Shown piece by piece: positions 16,337-25,875 of a stretch of 33,269 nt of DNA; position 1 is the stretch's first letter, and each line of letters begins with the position of its first letter. The position numbers and the translations under genes were made by a program. Origin of the DNA: Pseudomonadota bacterium (lineage in GTDB: Bacteria; Pseudomonadota; Alphaproteobacteria; Sphingomonadales; Sphingomonadaceae); assembly GCA_021847605.1 (NCBI GenBank), contig JAJZQN010000044.1:1-33269 (forward strand), written 5' to 3'. The notes under the pieces were generated by a model. That model saw only the letters and a list, made by a program, of their open reading frames with translations. It was not told the origin of the DNA and did not search any database.

Positions 16337-16626
16337 GCCGGGCGCACCAGTCCCAGCGCGACCAGCGCATCGAGATGAGCCGCAATCTCAATCAGCGCCT
16401 CTTGCGGAGAGCCAAGGTCGAAATCGCGCGCAAGGCGGTCATGCATCTGCTGGACGCTGAGGATCGCGCCCGGCTCCATCCGGTCGAGAATTTCGGGCAC
16501 CGGGCTGATGACCATATGAGTCTGGCCGGAGCGATGGTGATAAAGAAGCATGATGTCGTCCAGCGCACAGGCGGTCACATCGTCCTGCGGATCGCGGCGA
16601 TAATGCGGGTCTGTCACGGGCGGCAT
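16333..16626 (-). CDS. PqqD-like protein of an HPr-rel-A type system
   Basis: A short protein of about 97 residues with the PqqD fold signature: an N-terminal beta region (VTACALDDIMLLYHHRSG, then THMVISPVPEILDRM) and a C-terminal helix pair (VQQMHDRLARDFDLG, then EALIEIAAHLDALVALGLV). PqqD-like domains bind leader peptides of ribosomal peptides and present them to modifying enzymes. Two starts are possible: ATG 16626, or GTG 16617 (VTDPHYRRDP), which has AAAGGA at better spacing. The upstream open frame to 16860 overlaps the glycosyltransferase gene and is rejected. Confidence 0.8.
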   Translation of the reverse strand: MPPVTDPHYRRDPQDDVTACALDDIMLLYHHRSGQTHMVISPVPEILDRMEPGAILSVQQMHDRLARDFDLGSPQEALIEIAAHLDALVALGLVRPA

Positions 16627-16681
16627 CCTTTGCTCAACCCCCCGGCTGTTAACGCCAAGGGGTAGCCAAGTGCCTAACGGA

Positions 16682-17845
16682 TCAGGACAGGACTGGCGAT
16701 GGCACAGCTGTTGCGATTTCTCCGGGCACGACCGACGCGAAAGCGTTGAGATAGCGGTCGAGTGCGCGATCGACGCCATGGTCGCGCACCGCCTGTTCGC
16801 GCATAGACGCCGGCGCGGCGCGGGAAAGCGCCCGTTCGATGGCGCGCGCAAAGGCGGCATCGTCGCCCACCGGCGTCACCGGATGCTGCCCCGCCTGTGC
16901 CAGAAGCGCGCGGATATTAGGCGTGCTGTCGGTCGCAACGACATCGGCGCCACAGGCCAGCGCCTCGATCAGGGTAGCGCACAACCCCTCCCAACGGGAC
17001 GGTTGCAGCAGCAGATCGGCATGACCCATTAACGCGGCGAGACGATCGGGATCATCGACAAAGCCGGTGAAGGTCACGCGATCAGCAATACAAAGTTCGG
17101 CGCACAGGCGTTGCAAATCCGCCAAAAGCGGTCCCTGCCCCGCGATGGTCAGGCGCCAGTCGATATGGGGCAGACGGGCCAGCGCGCGCAGGGCCGTCGC
17201 CTGATCCTTCTGCTCGGCAAGGCGGCCGACCATCAGCAGGCGAAAGGGCGCTGTGGTAGCGCGCGGCGCGCGCAGCGCGCCGATCCGTTCCATCGCGGCC
17301 GTCACCGTAGGACGGGGTAGCAGGCGAATGTCAGCGCGTGCCGGTAATAAAAGCTGCCTGTCATGGTCGCCCATCACGATAGTCATGGCGCATAAGCGGG
17401 CGATCAGACGGAACCGGGCAAGGCGGACCAGCGACGACGCCCGGCCCTGCCCCGGCCGGACGATGGGATTGGAGATACGGCCGACGGCCTGCGTATCCGT
17501 ACCCAAAGTGGCGAGCGCCACCAGCATGTTGCTCTGATTACCGGCAGAATAAAGGATGTCCGGCCGATGGCGCCGGACCATGGCGGACAAGGCAGGATAT
17601 TGGCCGATCATCGAAAGCCGGCGGCCCAGTGCAGGCGCAGGGACATGACGGATGGTCAGTGCAGGATCGATCAGCGATGCGGACGGCCCGTCAAGATGGG
17701 TCATCCATAATTCAACCGGCACACCCGTTTGAACCAGATGATTGGCCAGCAGAATGGCAACCCGGTCCAGCCCCCCATCGCCCGGCTGATAGAGATAAAC
17801 CGCCACTGAAAATGCGCGTGGCGCGCGGTGGCGTGACTGAAACAT
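16682..17845 (-). CDS. Family 4 glycosyltransferase
   Basis: The 387-residue protein is a GT-B retaining glycosyltransferase of the GT4 type. The N-terminal half has YLYQPGDGGLDRVAILLA; the C-terminal half has LLMVGRLAEQKDQATALRA, LTIAGQGPLLADL, VTFTGFVDD and PSRWEGLCATLIEALACG with the E-x7-E pair. It transfers a sugar from a nucleotide donor, probably in polysaccharide or glycan synthesis. The start is ATG 17845, which has AAGGG eight bases upstream, rather than 17866. It lies 55 bp upstream of the PqqD-like gene on the same strand and may share its transcript. Confidence 0.9.
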   Translation of the reverse strand: MFQSRHRAPRAFSVAVYLYQPGDGGLDRVAILLANHLVQTGVPVELWMTHLDGPSASLIDPALTIRHVPAPALGRRLSMIGQYPALSAMVRRHRPDILYSAGNQSNMLVALATLGTDTQAVGRISNPIVRPGQGRASSLVRLARFRLIARLCAMTIVMGDHDRQLLLPARADIRLLPRPTVTAAMERIGALRAPRATTAPFRLLMVGRLAEQKDQATALRALARLPHIDWRLTIAGQGPLLADLQRLCAELCIADRVTFTGFVDDPDRLAALMGHADLLLQPSRWEGLCATLIEALACGADVVATDSTPNIRALLAQAGQHPVTPVGDDAAFARAIERALSRAAPASMREQAVRDHGVDRALDRYLNAFASVVPGEIATAVPSPVLS

Positions 17846-17966
17846 GTGACTGCCCTTGTTCTGCATCGGCCCTTTTGGGCTTCGACGGCATCAACGCGGT
17901 CAATCCGTATGCGTTCAGTTCGTTACGGGGGTGATATGGCGTTTCCGGTCGCGCAAATGGCGCGGT

Positions 17967-18413
17967 TCAACGCGGCATTTGCAAGGAGGCGTAGCAGGTA
18001 AATCCGCTGGTTCCACGCTGAAGCCGGCGGATATAGTTGAGATAGGCCTGGTTTTGTTCGTAGGTGGTGCCGGGCAACGGACGGCCACGCAGCGCCTGTT
18101 TCACCTGCTCGCCGGTAAAGGTCCGGCCGGTGCCGGCGACAGCGCCCTGCGTACCGGCGGGCACAACCTGCCCGTTGGGGGCGATGGCATTGCCCGCACG
18201 CCCCTGATCAGGCACGGGAATGGTGCAGTTGAGGACCGATGCGGCTGTGTTGGCCAGCGCCGGGCGGATGGACACGATCGCCGATGCCGCAACCGCACCG
18301 CCCATCAACAATTGCCGACGCGACGCCGCGCCGAACTCCTGCCGGGGTTCCTGCATGGACTCCTGCCCATCTGTGGGCTGCATATCCTGTGGTTCGGGCG
18401 TCGGCTCGCTCAT
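17967..18413 (-). CDS. Tat-exported small protein with two cysteines
   Basis: The 148-residue protein has a twin-arginine signal after an acidic Pro/Glu-rich leader: SRRQLLMGGAVAASAIVSI at about 31-49, with ALA before the mature part. The mature domain of roughly 95 residues has two cysteines (VLNCTIPVP and SGFTCYASL), which could form a disulfide, and a Gly/Pro-rich middle. No family is recognised with certainty. AGGA lies five bases before the ATG. It is first in line upstream of the glycosyltransferase and PqqD/HprK/nucleotidyltransferase genes, and could be a substrate of that system, but this is only inference. Confidence 0.75.
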   Translation of the reverse strand: MSEPTPEPQDMQPTDGQESMQEPRQEFGAASRRQLLMGGAVAASAIVSIRPALANTAASVLNCTIPVPDQGRAGNAIAPNGQVVPAGTQGAVAGTGRTFTGEQVKQALRGRPLPGTTYEQNQAYLNYIRRLQRGTSGFTCYASLQMPR

Positions 18414-18506
18414 CTTTGTCCTGATTCACATGTCACGCTTGCCAAAGCGTAAAGATTGCCGGCTATTGCAGGCCACTCATCGCAGCAATCGCACGCGAAA
18501 TCCAGT

Positions 18507-19772
18507 ATGGTAACTATGAATCGTCTCAGCATATCCCAGATTACCGTATCCTTGGCTGTGCTGTTGATGGGCACTGGCGGCGCTCTGATGATGGGCGCTA
18601 CGCTTATAGCCATCATCCTGCCAGTGCTGGCTGGGCTGATCGTACTGGCTATTTGCGCCATCGATCAGGACCGGCGGCGAGCGCCACAGTTGGCGGTCAT
18701 CGCCGAACAGCCCGACCTGATCGAACATCCTGACTTCCCGAGTTTCATGGAAGGGATTTCCGACCCTTTGATGCTGGTGGAAAAGGGGCGGATCATGCGT
18801 GCCAACCGGGCGGCACAACGCCTGCTGGGCGCGCATATCGAAGGGGAAGATGCACGCATCGCCATCCGCCATCCCGCCGCCGCCGAGCGTCTGTCGAGTC
18901 TGGCTCCGCTGGCTGACCCGTTCATGATCGAACTGGTGGGCGTGGGATCGCGCGACCAGCGATGGCAAATGCGCGTAGCGCCGGTGGGTCAGGTGGCCGA
19001 CATGCGGCGGCTCGTCCATCTGGTGGATCATAGCGGCACGCATGCGGCCGAGCGGATGCGCGTCGATTTCGTCGCCAATGCGAGCCATGAACTGCGCACG
19101 CCACTGGCGGGCATATTAGGCTTTATCGAAACGCTGGCCGACCCGGAAATGGGCAAGGACGTCGACACCCGCGAACGATTCCTGAAGATCATGGACGGCG
19201 AAGCGCGACGGATGCAGCGCCTGATCGACGACCTCATATCGCTGTCGAGGATCGAGGCCGAAAAATATCGCGCGCCTGACAGCGCCGTCGACCTGCCTGG
19301 ACTGGTCGCCGAAGTGGTGGGCGTGTTCCGATCCAGCCATGGCGACCGGGGTCGCGATGTCGAAATGGATATCGCCCCCATATTGTCCCCCGTACAGGGC
19401 GACCGCGCCCAGCTATCCCAGTTGTTGCACAATCTGATCGGCAATTCGGTGAAATATGGCCGCCCCGGCACGCCGATCCGCGTCACCCTGATCGACGGGC
19501 CGAGCGGCATGGCGCGCCTGACCGTCGCCGATGAAGGCGAAGGCATCGGCCCTGATCATCTGCCGCGCCTGACCGAACGCTTCTATCGCGTCGATTCGGG
19601 ACGTAGCCGGGCCATGGGTGGCACCGGCCTTGGCCTTGCCATTGTGAAACATATCGTCGAGCGGCATCGCGGGCGCATGGACATCAGCAGCACCCTGGGG
19701 AAAGGGACCAGCATCAGCGTCCTGTTGCCACCCGCACCGCCCGAAGACGTTGCTGCAAAGGTCAGCGAATAG
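18507..19772 (+). CDS. phoR: Phosphate regulon sensor histidine kinase PhoR
   Basis: The product of about 421 residues has two N-terminal membrane helices, a PAS-like region, and a HisKA/HATPase pair. The phosphorylated His is in NASHELRTPLAG (about H194). The ATP-binding domain shows LLHNLIGNSVKYG (N box), VADEGEGIG (G1) and GGTGLGLAIVKHI (G2). It would phosphorylate PhoB when phosphate is scarce and dephosphorylate it otherwise. ATG 18507 or ATG 18516 could be the start; the open frame begins at 18456 but lacks a clear ribosome-binding site. It heads the pst cluster, with the Pho box 35 bp after its stop. Confidence 0.92.
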   Translation: MVTMNRLSISQITVSLAVLLMGTGGALMMGATLIAIILPVLAGLIVLAICAIDQDRRRAPQLAVIAEQPDLIEHPDFPSFMEGISDPLMLVEKGRIMRANRAAQRLLGAHIEGEDARIAIRHPAAAERLSSLAPLADPFMIELVGVGSRDQRWQMRVAPVGQVADMRRLVHLVDHSGTHAAERMRVDFVANASHELRTPLAGILGFIETLADPEMGKDVDTRERFLKIMDGEARRMQRLIDDLISLSRIEAEKYRAPDSAVDLPGLVAEVVGVFRSSHGDRGRDVEMDIAPILSPVQGDRAQLSQLLHNLIGNSVKYGRPGTPIRVTLIDGPSGMARLTVADEGEGIGPDHLPRLTERFYRVDSGRSRAMGGTGLGLAIVKHIVERHRGRMDISSTLGKGTSISVLLPPAPPEDVAAKVSE

Positions 19773-19807
19773 CTTTTTTTGGGCTTTGCATGGCCACAGG
19801 ATTGTGA

Positions 19808-19840
19808 TGTCATCAAAATGAAACCTGACTGTCACAAAGG
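19808..19840 (+). promoter_or_regulatory. Pho box (PhoB binding site) before pstS
   Basis: Three consecutive 11-base units, TGTCATCAAAA, TGAAACCTGAC and TGTCACAAAGG, give the 11-bp period of PhoB sites. Units 1 and 3 match the TGTCAT/C consensus; unit 2 is degenerate. The site ends 86 bp before the pstS start. Confidence 0.75.
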
Positions 19841-19926
19841 CGCGATGCAGCGCGATTAGGTGGCTCTCCGAACGGGGAATAGCGACAGCTTCGAATCGCA
19901 GCCGTGACGATTTTTGGAGGTTTCCA

Positions 19927-20979
19927 GTGAAGCATCTCGCCCTGACCGCCGCCTCGGCGATCGCCGCGCTATCCCTTGCCGGTTGTGGCGACCAGAGCGG
20001 CGGCGCCAGCGCCGTGCGCGACCAGATCCGCGCCGTCGGTTCCTCCACCGTCTACCCCTTTGCCACGGCAGCGGCCGAACTGTTCGTTCAGGGCAATCCC
20101 GGCATGAAATCGCCGATCATCGAATCGACCGGCACCGGCGGCGGCATGAAGCTGTTTTGCGCAGGCGTCGGCGCTCAGCATCCCGACATTGAGGATGCAT
20201 CGCGCCGCATCAAGAAATCCGAATTCGAACAATGTCAGGCCAATGGCGTAAAGGACATCATCGAAATTCAGGTGGGCGTCGATGGCCTTGCCTTTGCCGA
20301 AGCCAGGAACGGCCCCGGCCTGAAGCTGACACCCAAGATCGTTTATGAGGCGCTGGCCGCCAATCCCTATGGCAAGGGTCCGAACAAGGCCCAGACCTGG
20401 CAGGATGTGGACCCCAGCCTGCCCGCCATTCCGATTTCCGTTTTCGGCCCCCCCTCCACCAGCGGCACGCGCGATTCGCTCGCCGAACTGATTCTGGAAA
20501 AGGGCTGTCAGAGCGACGAAGCGATGAAGGCACTCAAGGAAAAGAGCGAGGATGAATATAAGGCGACCTGCACCCGCGTTCGCGAGGACGGCAAATATGT
20601 CGATGCGGGCGAGAATGACAATCTGATCGTCAAGAAGCTGGGCGCCAATCCCAATGCGGTCGGCGTGTTCGGCTTCAGCTTCCTCGAAGAGAATAAAGAC
20701 ACGTTGAAGGACGTGCCGATCAATGGCGTGGAGGCCAGTTACGAAACCGTTTCGACCGGCCAATATCCCGGCGCCCGACCGCTCTACATCTATGTGAAGA
20801 AAGCCCATATGCAGGCGATCCCGGGCCTTCAGGCCTATCTCAATACCTTTGCCGCCAACTGGAACCCCGACGGCGTGCTGACGCAGCGCGGCATGGTCGC
20901 GTCGAGCGAGGATGTCCGGCAGAAAAACACGCAGATCGTCAAGTCGCTGACCGTCCTTGACGGCGCGGAGCTGAAATAA
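19927..20979 (+). CDS. pstS: Phosphate ABC transporter substrate-binding protein PstS
   Basis: The 350-residue phosphate-binding protein starts with a lipoprotein signal, LSLAGC, with the lipidated Cys at 20, so it is likely anchored on the periplasmic side of a membrane. The phosphate-binding segments include RAVGSSTVYPFA, ESTGTGGGMKLF and FGPPSTSGTRDSL. It captures phosphate and delivers it to PstCA. The start is GTG at 19927, with GGAGG about seven bases upstream. It is the first gene behind the Pho box and should be the most strongly induced. Confidence 0.95.
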   Translation: MKHLALTAASAIAALSLAGCGDQSGGASAVRDQIRAVGSSTVYPFATAAAELFVQGNPGMKSPIIESTGTGGGMKLFCAGVGAQHPDIEDASRRIKKSEFEQCQANGVKDIIEIQVGVDGLAFAEARNGPGLKLTPKIVYEALAANPYGKGPNKAQTWQDVDPSLPAIPISVFGPPSTSGTRDSLAELILEKGCQSDEAMKALKEKSEDEYKATCTRVREDGKYVDAGENDNLIVKKLGANPNAVGVFGFSFLEENKDTLKDVPINGVEASYETVSTGQYPGARPLYIYVKKAHMQAIPGLQAYLNTFAANWNPDGVLTQRGMVASSEDVRQKNTQIVKSLTVLDGAELK

Positions 20980-20983
20980 GCCG

Positions 20984-22378
20984 ATGACCGGACCTGCCAT
21001 CCTTCTGCTGCTCGCCGGCCTTGGCGCCATCGCCTGGGTCAGCGCCCGCGCCCGCGCGATGCGCCTTGCCGACGTGGCACGCGCCACGGGCCGCCGCGAC
21101 GCCGTTCACAGCCTGCCGGGCTATCATGGCTGGTATGTGGCGCTGTGGACGCTGATCCCCGCAGCCATTTTCCTGGCCGTCTGGGCCAATGTTGCGCCCG
21201 GACTGGTGACGCAACAGGTGTTGCACGATCCCGCCGCCCAGTCCCTGCCGGCCGATGCCTTTGCCCGCTCGGCCATATTGGGTGAGGCCCGCGCCATCGC
21301 CGCCGGCGATCAGGCCGCAGCCTTCAACCCGGCGAGCAATGCGCTGGTCGATCCCTATAGCGACGCCATCACCAAATATGGCGTCATCGGCGCGGTGCTG
21401 GCGCTGATCCTGGCCTTTGCCGGCGGTGCCTATGCCTTTACCCGCATCCGTGCCGATTTCAGGGCGCGGACCCGCGTCGAACGGCTGGTGATGGCGACGC
21501 TGCTGGTCGCATCGCTGTTGGCCATCGTCACCACGCTGGGCATTGTCGGTTCGCTATTGTGGGAAAGTTTCCGTTTCTTTTCGATGGTCAGCCCGATCGA
21601 TTTCCTGTTCGGCCTGAAATGGTCGCCGCAATCGGCCGCCATGGGCTATGGCAATGACGATGCGTTCGGGGCGGTCCCGCTGTTCTGGGGCACCATCTTC
21701 ATCGGCGCCATCATCGCCATGATCGTCGCCATTCCGCTGGGCCTGATGAGCGCGGTCTACCTGACCCAATATGCCAGCCCGACGGTGCGCAAATGGATGA
21801 AGCCGCTGCTCGAAGTGCTGGCCGGTGTTCCGACCGTCGTTTACGGCTATTTCGCGGCGCTGACCATTGCCCCCGCCCTGCGCGATCTGGCCGTGTCCAT
21901 CGGTATCCATAGCGCCAGTTCGGAAAGTGCGCTGGCCGCCGGTCTGGTCATGGGCGTGATGATCATTCCGTTCGTATCCTCCATGGCCGACGACAGCATC
22001 GCCGCCGTGCCGCAATCGATGCGTGACGGCAGCCTGGCCATGGGCGCCACCACCAGCGAAACCATTCGCAAGGTGATGATCCCCGCCGCCCTGCCCGGCG
22101 TCGTGGGCGGCGTATTGCTGGCCGTCAGCCGCGCCATCGGTGAAACGATGATCGTGGTGATGGCCGCCGGCCTTGCCGCCAACCTGACGCTCAATCCCTT
22201 TGCCAGCGTGACCACCGTGACGACCCAGATCGTCCAGTTGCTGACGGGGGATCAGGAGTTCGACAGCGCCAAGACGCTGGCCGCCTTTGCGCTGGGCCTT
22301 GTCTTGTTCATCGTCACCCTGTTGCTCAATATCGTGGCCCTGCGGGTCGTGAAGAAATATCGCGAGGCTTACGAATGA
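20984..22378 (+). CDS. pstC: Phosphate ABC transporter permease PstC
   Basis: The 464-residue permease is longer than E. coli PstC (about 319) because of an N-terminal part with two extra membrane helices and a periplasmic loop (roughly residues 1-190). The C-terminal half is the typical six-helix permease domain, with the coupling-loop motif around AVSRAIGETMIVVMAAG and LEVLAGVPTVVYGYFA. It forms the phosphate channel with PstA. Extended PstC proteins are common in alphaproteobacteria. Its stop overlaps pstA by four bases (ATGA). Confidence 0.94.
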   Translation: MTGPAILLLLAGLGAIAWVSARARAMRLADVARATGRRDAVHSLPGYHGWYVALWTLIPAAIFLAVWANVAPGLVTQQVLHDPAAQSLPADAFARSAILGEARAIAAGDQAAAFNPASNALVDPYSDAITKYGVIGAVLALILAFAGGAYAFTRIRADFRARTRVERLVMATLLVASLLAIVTTLGIVGSLLWESFRFFSMVSPIDFLFGLKWSPQSAAMGYGNDDAFGAVPLFWGTIFIGAIIAMIVAIPLGLMSAVYLTQYASPTVRKWMKPLLEVLAGVPTVVYGYFAALTIAPALRDLAVSIGIHSASSESALAAGLVMGVMIIPFVSSMADDSIAAVPQSMRDGSLAMGATTSETIRKVMIPAALPGVVGGVLLAVSRAIGETMIVVMAAGLAANLTLNPFASVTTVTTQIVQLLTGDQEFDSAKTLAAFALGLVLFIVTLLLNIVALRVVKKYREAYE

Positions 22379-23619
22379 CCGCGACACGCAACCCCACCGA
22401 CTGGAAATCGGATGCAATGCAGCGGCGGATCGCCCGCCGCTATGCCTCCGAACGCCGGTTCAAGGCTGCTGGCCTCGCTGCCGTGCTGCTGTCGGCCGCA
22501 TTCCTCGCTTTCCTGCTGATCACCATGGTCGGCAACGGGGTGCGCGGATTTACACGGACCGAAATCACGCTGAAGATCGATTTCCCCGCCTCACCCATCA
22601 TGCTGGACCCCAAGGCCATCACCGACGCGGCTCTGGCCAACGCCAATCTGCCCGTCGTGACGAGCCAGGTGGCCAGGCAGCAATTGGGCAAGGAAGGCGA
22701 TCGACTGCTCTCGCCCAGCGCCTGGCTGGCGGTGCGCGATGCGATCAAGGCCAATCCGCGCATCCTGTCGCAGAGCGTGACGATCAGCGTGCCTGCTTCG
22801 ACCAACCTCGACCTTGCCGCCAAGGGGAGCGGAACACCGGAGTTCGAAAGCGAATATGCGCGCCTGAAACAGACTGGCATTGTCCATACCGGCATCAACT
22901 GGGGCTTCCTGACCGCAAGCGACGGCACCGATCCGACGCAGGTTGGCATCTGGGGCGCGTTCAAGGGATCGCTGATCACCATGTTGGTGACGCTGGCGCT
23001 GAGCTTCCCGATCGGGGTCGCGACTGCCCTCTATCTGGAGGAATATGCGCCCAAGGCGTGGTGGACCGACATTATCGAAGTGTCGATCAACAATCTGGCG
23101 GCTGTCCCGTCCATCATCTTCGGCCTGCTGGGCCTGTCGATCTTCCTCAACTTCATGCACCTGCCGCGTTCGGCCGCGCTGGTGGGCGGCATGACGCTGG
23201 CCCTGATGACCATGCCGGTCATCGTCATCGCCGGGCGGAACGCCATCAAGTCAGTGCCACCCAGCATCCGCGACGCGGCGCTCGGCATCGGCGCGTCGCC
23301 CGTGCAGGTCGTATTCAACCATGTCCTGCCGCTCGCCTTGCCCGGCATATTGACCGGCACCATCATCGGCATGGCGCGCGCGCTGGGCGAGACGGCGCCG
23401 CTGCTGATGATCGGGATGCGCGCCTTCATCGCCACGCCGCCGGGCGGCATCACCGATCCCGCGACTGTCCTGCCCGTCCAGATTTTCCTGTGGTCGGATG
23501 AAGTGTCCAAGGGCTTCGTCGAAAAGACGTCTGCCGCCATCATCGTGTTGCTGGTGTTCCTGCTCGCGATGAACGGCATCGCCATCTACCTGCGTAACAA
23601 GTTCGAGAAACGGTGGTAA
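22375..23619 (+). CDS. pstA: Phosphate ABC transporter permease PstA
   Basis: The 414-residue permease has an N-terminal DUF3333-like periplasmic region after the first helix (about residues 60-190), which is usual in alphaproteobacterial PstA and absent from the shorter E. coli protein. The C-terminal permease domain has [19 protein letters not shown] and [19 protein letters not shown], which contains the ABC coupling helix. It is translationally coupled to pstC. Confidence 0.94.
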   Translation: MTATRNPTDWKSDAMQRRIARRYASERRFKAAGLAAVLLSAAFLAFLLITMVGNGVRGFTRTEITLKIDFPASPIMLDPKAITDAALANANLPVVTSQVARQQLGKEGDRLLSPSAWLAVRDAIKANPRILSQSVTISVPASTNLDLAAKGSGTPEFESEYARLKQTGIVHTGINWGFLTASDGTDPTQVGIWGAFKGSLITMLVTLALSFPIGVATALYLEEYAPKAWWTDIIEVSINNLAAVPSIIFGLLGLSIFLNFMHLPRSAALVGGMTLALMTMPVIVIAGRNAIKSVPPSIRDAALGIGASPVQVVFNHVLPLALPGILTGTIIGMARALGETAPLLMIGMRAFIATPPGGITDPATVLPVQIFLWSDEVSKGFVEKTSAAIIVLLVFLLAMNGIAIYLRNKFEKRW

Positions 23620-23626
23620 ACCGCAC

Positions 23627-24415
23627 ATGACCGAAGAACAGAAACTGCTTTCCCCCGCCGACCCCAAGATGACCGCGCGTGACGTGAAGGTCTTTTACGG
23701 CGTCAAGGAAGCGATCAAGGGCGTGTCGATTGATGTCGACATGGATAATGTCACCGCCTTCATCGGCCCGTCGGGCTGTGGCAAGTCGACATTCCTGCGC
23801 ACGCTCAACCGCATGAACGACACGGTCGCAAGCGCCCGGGTCGAAGGCACGATCACGCTGGACGGCGAGGACATCTATGCCCCGTCGATGGACGTGGTGC
23901 AGCTGCGCGCACGAGTGGGCATGGTGTTTCAAAAGCCCAATCCGTTCCCCAAGTCGATCTATGAAAATATCGCCTATGGCCCGCGCATCCATGGCCTCGC
24001 CAGCGCGAAGGCGGACCTGGACGTCATCGTCGAAAAATCGCTGCGTCGCGCCGGCCTGTGGGACGAAGTAAAGGATCGCCTGAACGACAGCGGCACCGCC
24101 CTGTCGGGTGGCCAGCAGCAGCGTCTGTGCATCGGCCGCGCCATCGCGGTCGAACCCGAAGTCATCCTGATGGACGAACCCTGTTCGGCGCTGGACCCCA
24201 TCGCGACCGCCAAGATCGAGGAACTGATCCACGAACTGCGTGGCCGCTACGGCATCGTGATCGTGACGCACAACATGCAACAGGCCGCCCGCGTGTCGCA
24301 GCGGACCGCCTTTTTCCATCTGGGCGAACTGGTCGAATATGGCGTGACGTCCGACATTTTCACCAATCCGCGGCAGGAACGCACCAAGGACTATATCACT
24401 GGTCGCTACGGCTGA
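23627..24415 (+). CDS. pstB: Phosphate ABC transporter ATPase PstB
   Basis: The 262-residue ATPase has Walker [10 protein letters not shown], the signature LSGGQQQR, Walker [14 protein letters not shown] and the switch His in [29 protein letters not shown] is characteristic of PstB. It drives phosphate import through PstCA and, with PhoU, conveys transporter state to PhoR. It starts seven bases after pstA. Confidence 0.96.
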   Translation: MTEEQKLLSPADPKMTARDVKVFYGVKEAIKGVSIDVDMDNVTAFIGPSGCGKSTFLRTLNRMNDTVASARVEGTITLDGEDIYAPSMDVVQLRARVGMVFQKPNPFPKSIYENIAYGPRIHGLASAKADLDVIVEKSLRRAGLWDEVKDRLNDSGTALSGGQQQRLCIGRAIAVEPEVILMDEPCSALDPIATAKIEELIHELRGRYGIVIVTHNMQQAARVSQRTAFFHLGELVEYGVTSDIFTNPRQERTKDYITGRYG

Positions 24416-24435
24416 TCGGGTGGGAGAGACGAGAC

Positions 24436-25134
24436 ATGGCTGAACATACGATCAAGGCATTTGACGAGGAAATCGACCGGCTGCGCGGACTGATCGCCGA
24501 AATGGGCGGGCGTGCGGAAGCAGCGATCGAAAATGCCATGCTGGCGCTTCAGCGGCAGGACAAGGTTCTGGCCGCGCAAGTGGTCGAGGGCGACAAGCGC
24601 ATCGATGCGATCGAAGCGGAAGTCGAAAAGCTGATCATTCAGGTGATCGCCCTGCGCGCGCCCATGGCCAATGACCTGCGCGACGTGATCGCAGCATTGA
24701 AGATCGTAAGCGTAGTCGAGCGGATTGGCGATTATGCCAAGAATATCGCCAAGCGCGTACCGATGATCGCCGCCAATACCCGCACGCTGGAACCCATTTC
24801 CCTCCTCCCCTCCATGGGACAGGTCGCAGGCGAGATGGTGCATGATGCGCTCAACGCCTTTGCCGCGCGCGACGCGGATCTGGCGCTGGCGGTGGTCGAA
24901 CGCGACACGGTGGTCGACGATTTCTATAACAGCGTGTTCCGAACGCTTGTCACCTTCATGGTCGAAAATCCCAAGACGATCAGCGAATGCGCGCATCTGC
25001 TGTTCATCGCCAAGAATATCGAACGCATTGGCGACCATGCCACCAATGTCGCGGAAATGGTCTATTTCGCCGCGACCGGCCAGACCCTGCCCGACCGGGA
25101 ACGCGGCGGCAGCAACGCAGCGATGGAGGACTGA
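24436..25134 (+). CDS. phoU: Phosphate signalling regulator PhoU
   Basis: The 232-residue protein consists of two PhoU three-helix repeats, with matching segments VVEGDKRIDAIEAEVEKL and VVERDTVVDDFYNSVFRT, and the metal-binding EIRIGDYAKN/NIERIGDHATN-like sequences (VVERIGDYAKNIAKR and KNIERIGDHATNVAEM). It lets PhoR sense the Pst transporter and restrains the Pho response under phosphate sufficiency. ATG 24436 is preceded by GGGAGAG. The open frame extends far upstream over pstB, but that part is the wrong frame of pstB. Confidence 0.95.
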   Translation: MAEHTIKAFDEEIDRLRGLIAEMGGRAEAAIENAMLALQRQDKVLAAQVVEGDKRIDAIEAEVEKLIIQVIALRAPMANDLRDVIAALKIVSVVERIGDYAKNIAKRVPMIAANTRTLEPISLLPSMGQVAGEMVHDALNAFAARDADLALAVVERDTVVDDFYNSVFRTLVTFMVENPKTISECAHLLFIAKNIERIGDHATNVAEMVYFAATGQTLPDRERGGSNAAMED

Positions 25135-25136
25135 AC

Positions 25137-25838
25137 ATGGCACGGGCGAAGATGCTGCTGGTGGAGGATGACGCGGCGCTCGCCGAACTGCTCATCTGGC
25201 ATTTCAAGCGCGAGGATTTCGACGTCGCCCATACGGTCGATGGCGAAGAAGCGTTGTTGATGGCGCAGGAAAATACCCCTGACATCGTACTGCTCGACTG
25301 GATGGTCGAAAGCCTGTCGGGCATCGAGGTATGCCGTCGCCTGCGCCGCATGAATGGCACAGCCAATGTGCCCATCATCATGTTGACCGCGCGCGGTGAG
25401 GAAGAGGATCGCGTCCGCGGTCTGGAAACCGGGGCGGACGATTATGTGACCAAGCCCTTCTCCCCGCGCGAACTGGTGGCGCGCGTGGGCGCAGTGCTGC
25501 GCCGCGTACGTCCGGCACTGGCCGGCGAAACGCTGACCTTTGCCGATGTCGAAATGGACACGGTGGGTCATAAGGTGCGGCGCAGCGGTCAGGTCATTCC
25601 CCTTGGCCCGACCGAATTCCGCCTGCTCAAGCATTTTCTGGAGCATCCGGGCTGGGTCTTCTCCCGCGAACGACTGCTCGACAGCGTTTGGGGCCAGGAT
25701 AGCGACATCGAACTGCGTACCGTGGACGTGCATATCCGCCGCCTGCGCAAGGCGATCAACGCCGATGGCCAGTATCAGGACATTATCCGCACCGTGCGGT
25801 CGGCCGGCTATGCGCTGGATACGGAAGGGATGGGCTGA
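25137..25838 (+). CDS. phoB: Phosphate regulon response regulator PhoB
   Basis: The 233-residue OmpR-type regulator has a receiver domain with the acidic pocket VEDD, the phosphorylated Asp at 54 (VLLDWMVE), and the conserved Lys in VTKPFSPRE, followed by a winged-helix DNA-binding domain (LGPTEFRLLKHFLEHPG, then RTVDVHIRRLRKAI). It would bind the Pho box at 19808. It starts two bases after the phoU stop, and its transcript ends at a strong terminator. Separation of phoR and phoB by the pst genes is common in this group. Confidence 0.95.
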   Translation: MARAKMLLVEDDAALAELLIWHFKREDFDVAHTVDGEEALLMAQENTPDIVLLDWMVESLSGIEVCRRLRRMNGTANVPIIMLTARGEEEDRVRGLETGADDYVTKPFSPRELVARVGAVLRRVRPALAGETLTFADVEMDTVGHKVRRSGQVIPLGPTEFRLLKHFLEHPGWVFSRERLLDSVWGQDSDIELRTVDVHIRRLRKAINADGQYQDIIRTVRSAGYALDTEGMG

Positions 25839-25875
25839 AGCGCCCTACCCCCCCCTGATGGCTCGGGAATGATTC

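Noticed and set aside
14487..18413. Lasso-peptide biosynthesis cluster
   Set aside because: The PqqD/HprK/nucleotidyltransferase trio is present, but no cyclase, leader protease or precursor with a suitable core is visible on either strand.
19969..21087. 372-residue minus-strand frame opposite pstS
   Set aside because: pstS is clearly the real gene, with lipobox and ribosome-binding site; the antisense frame has no motif.
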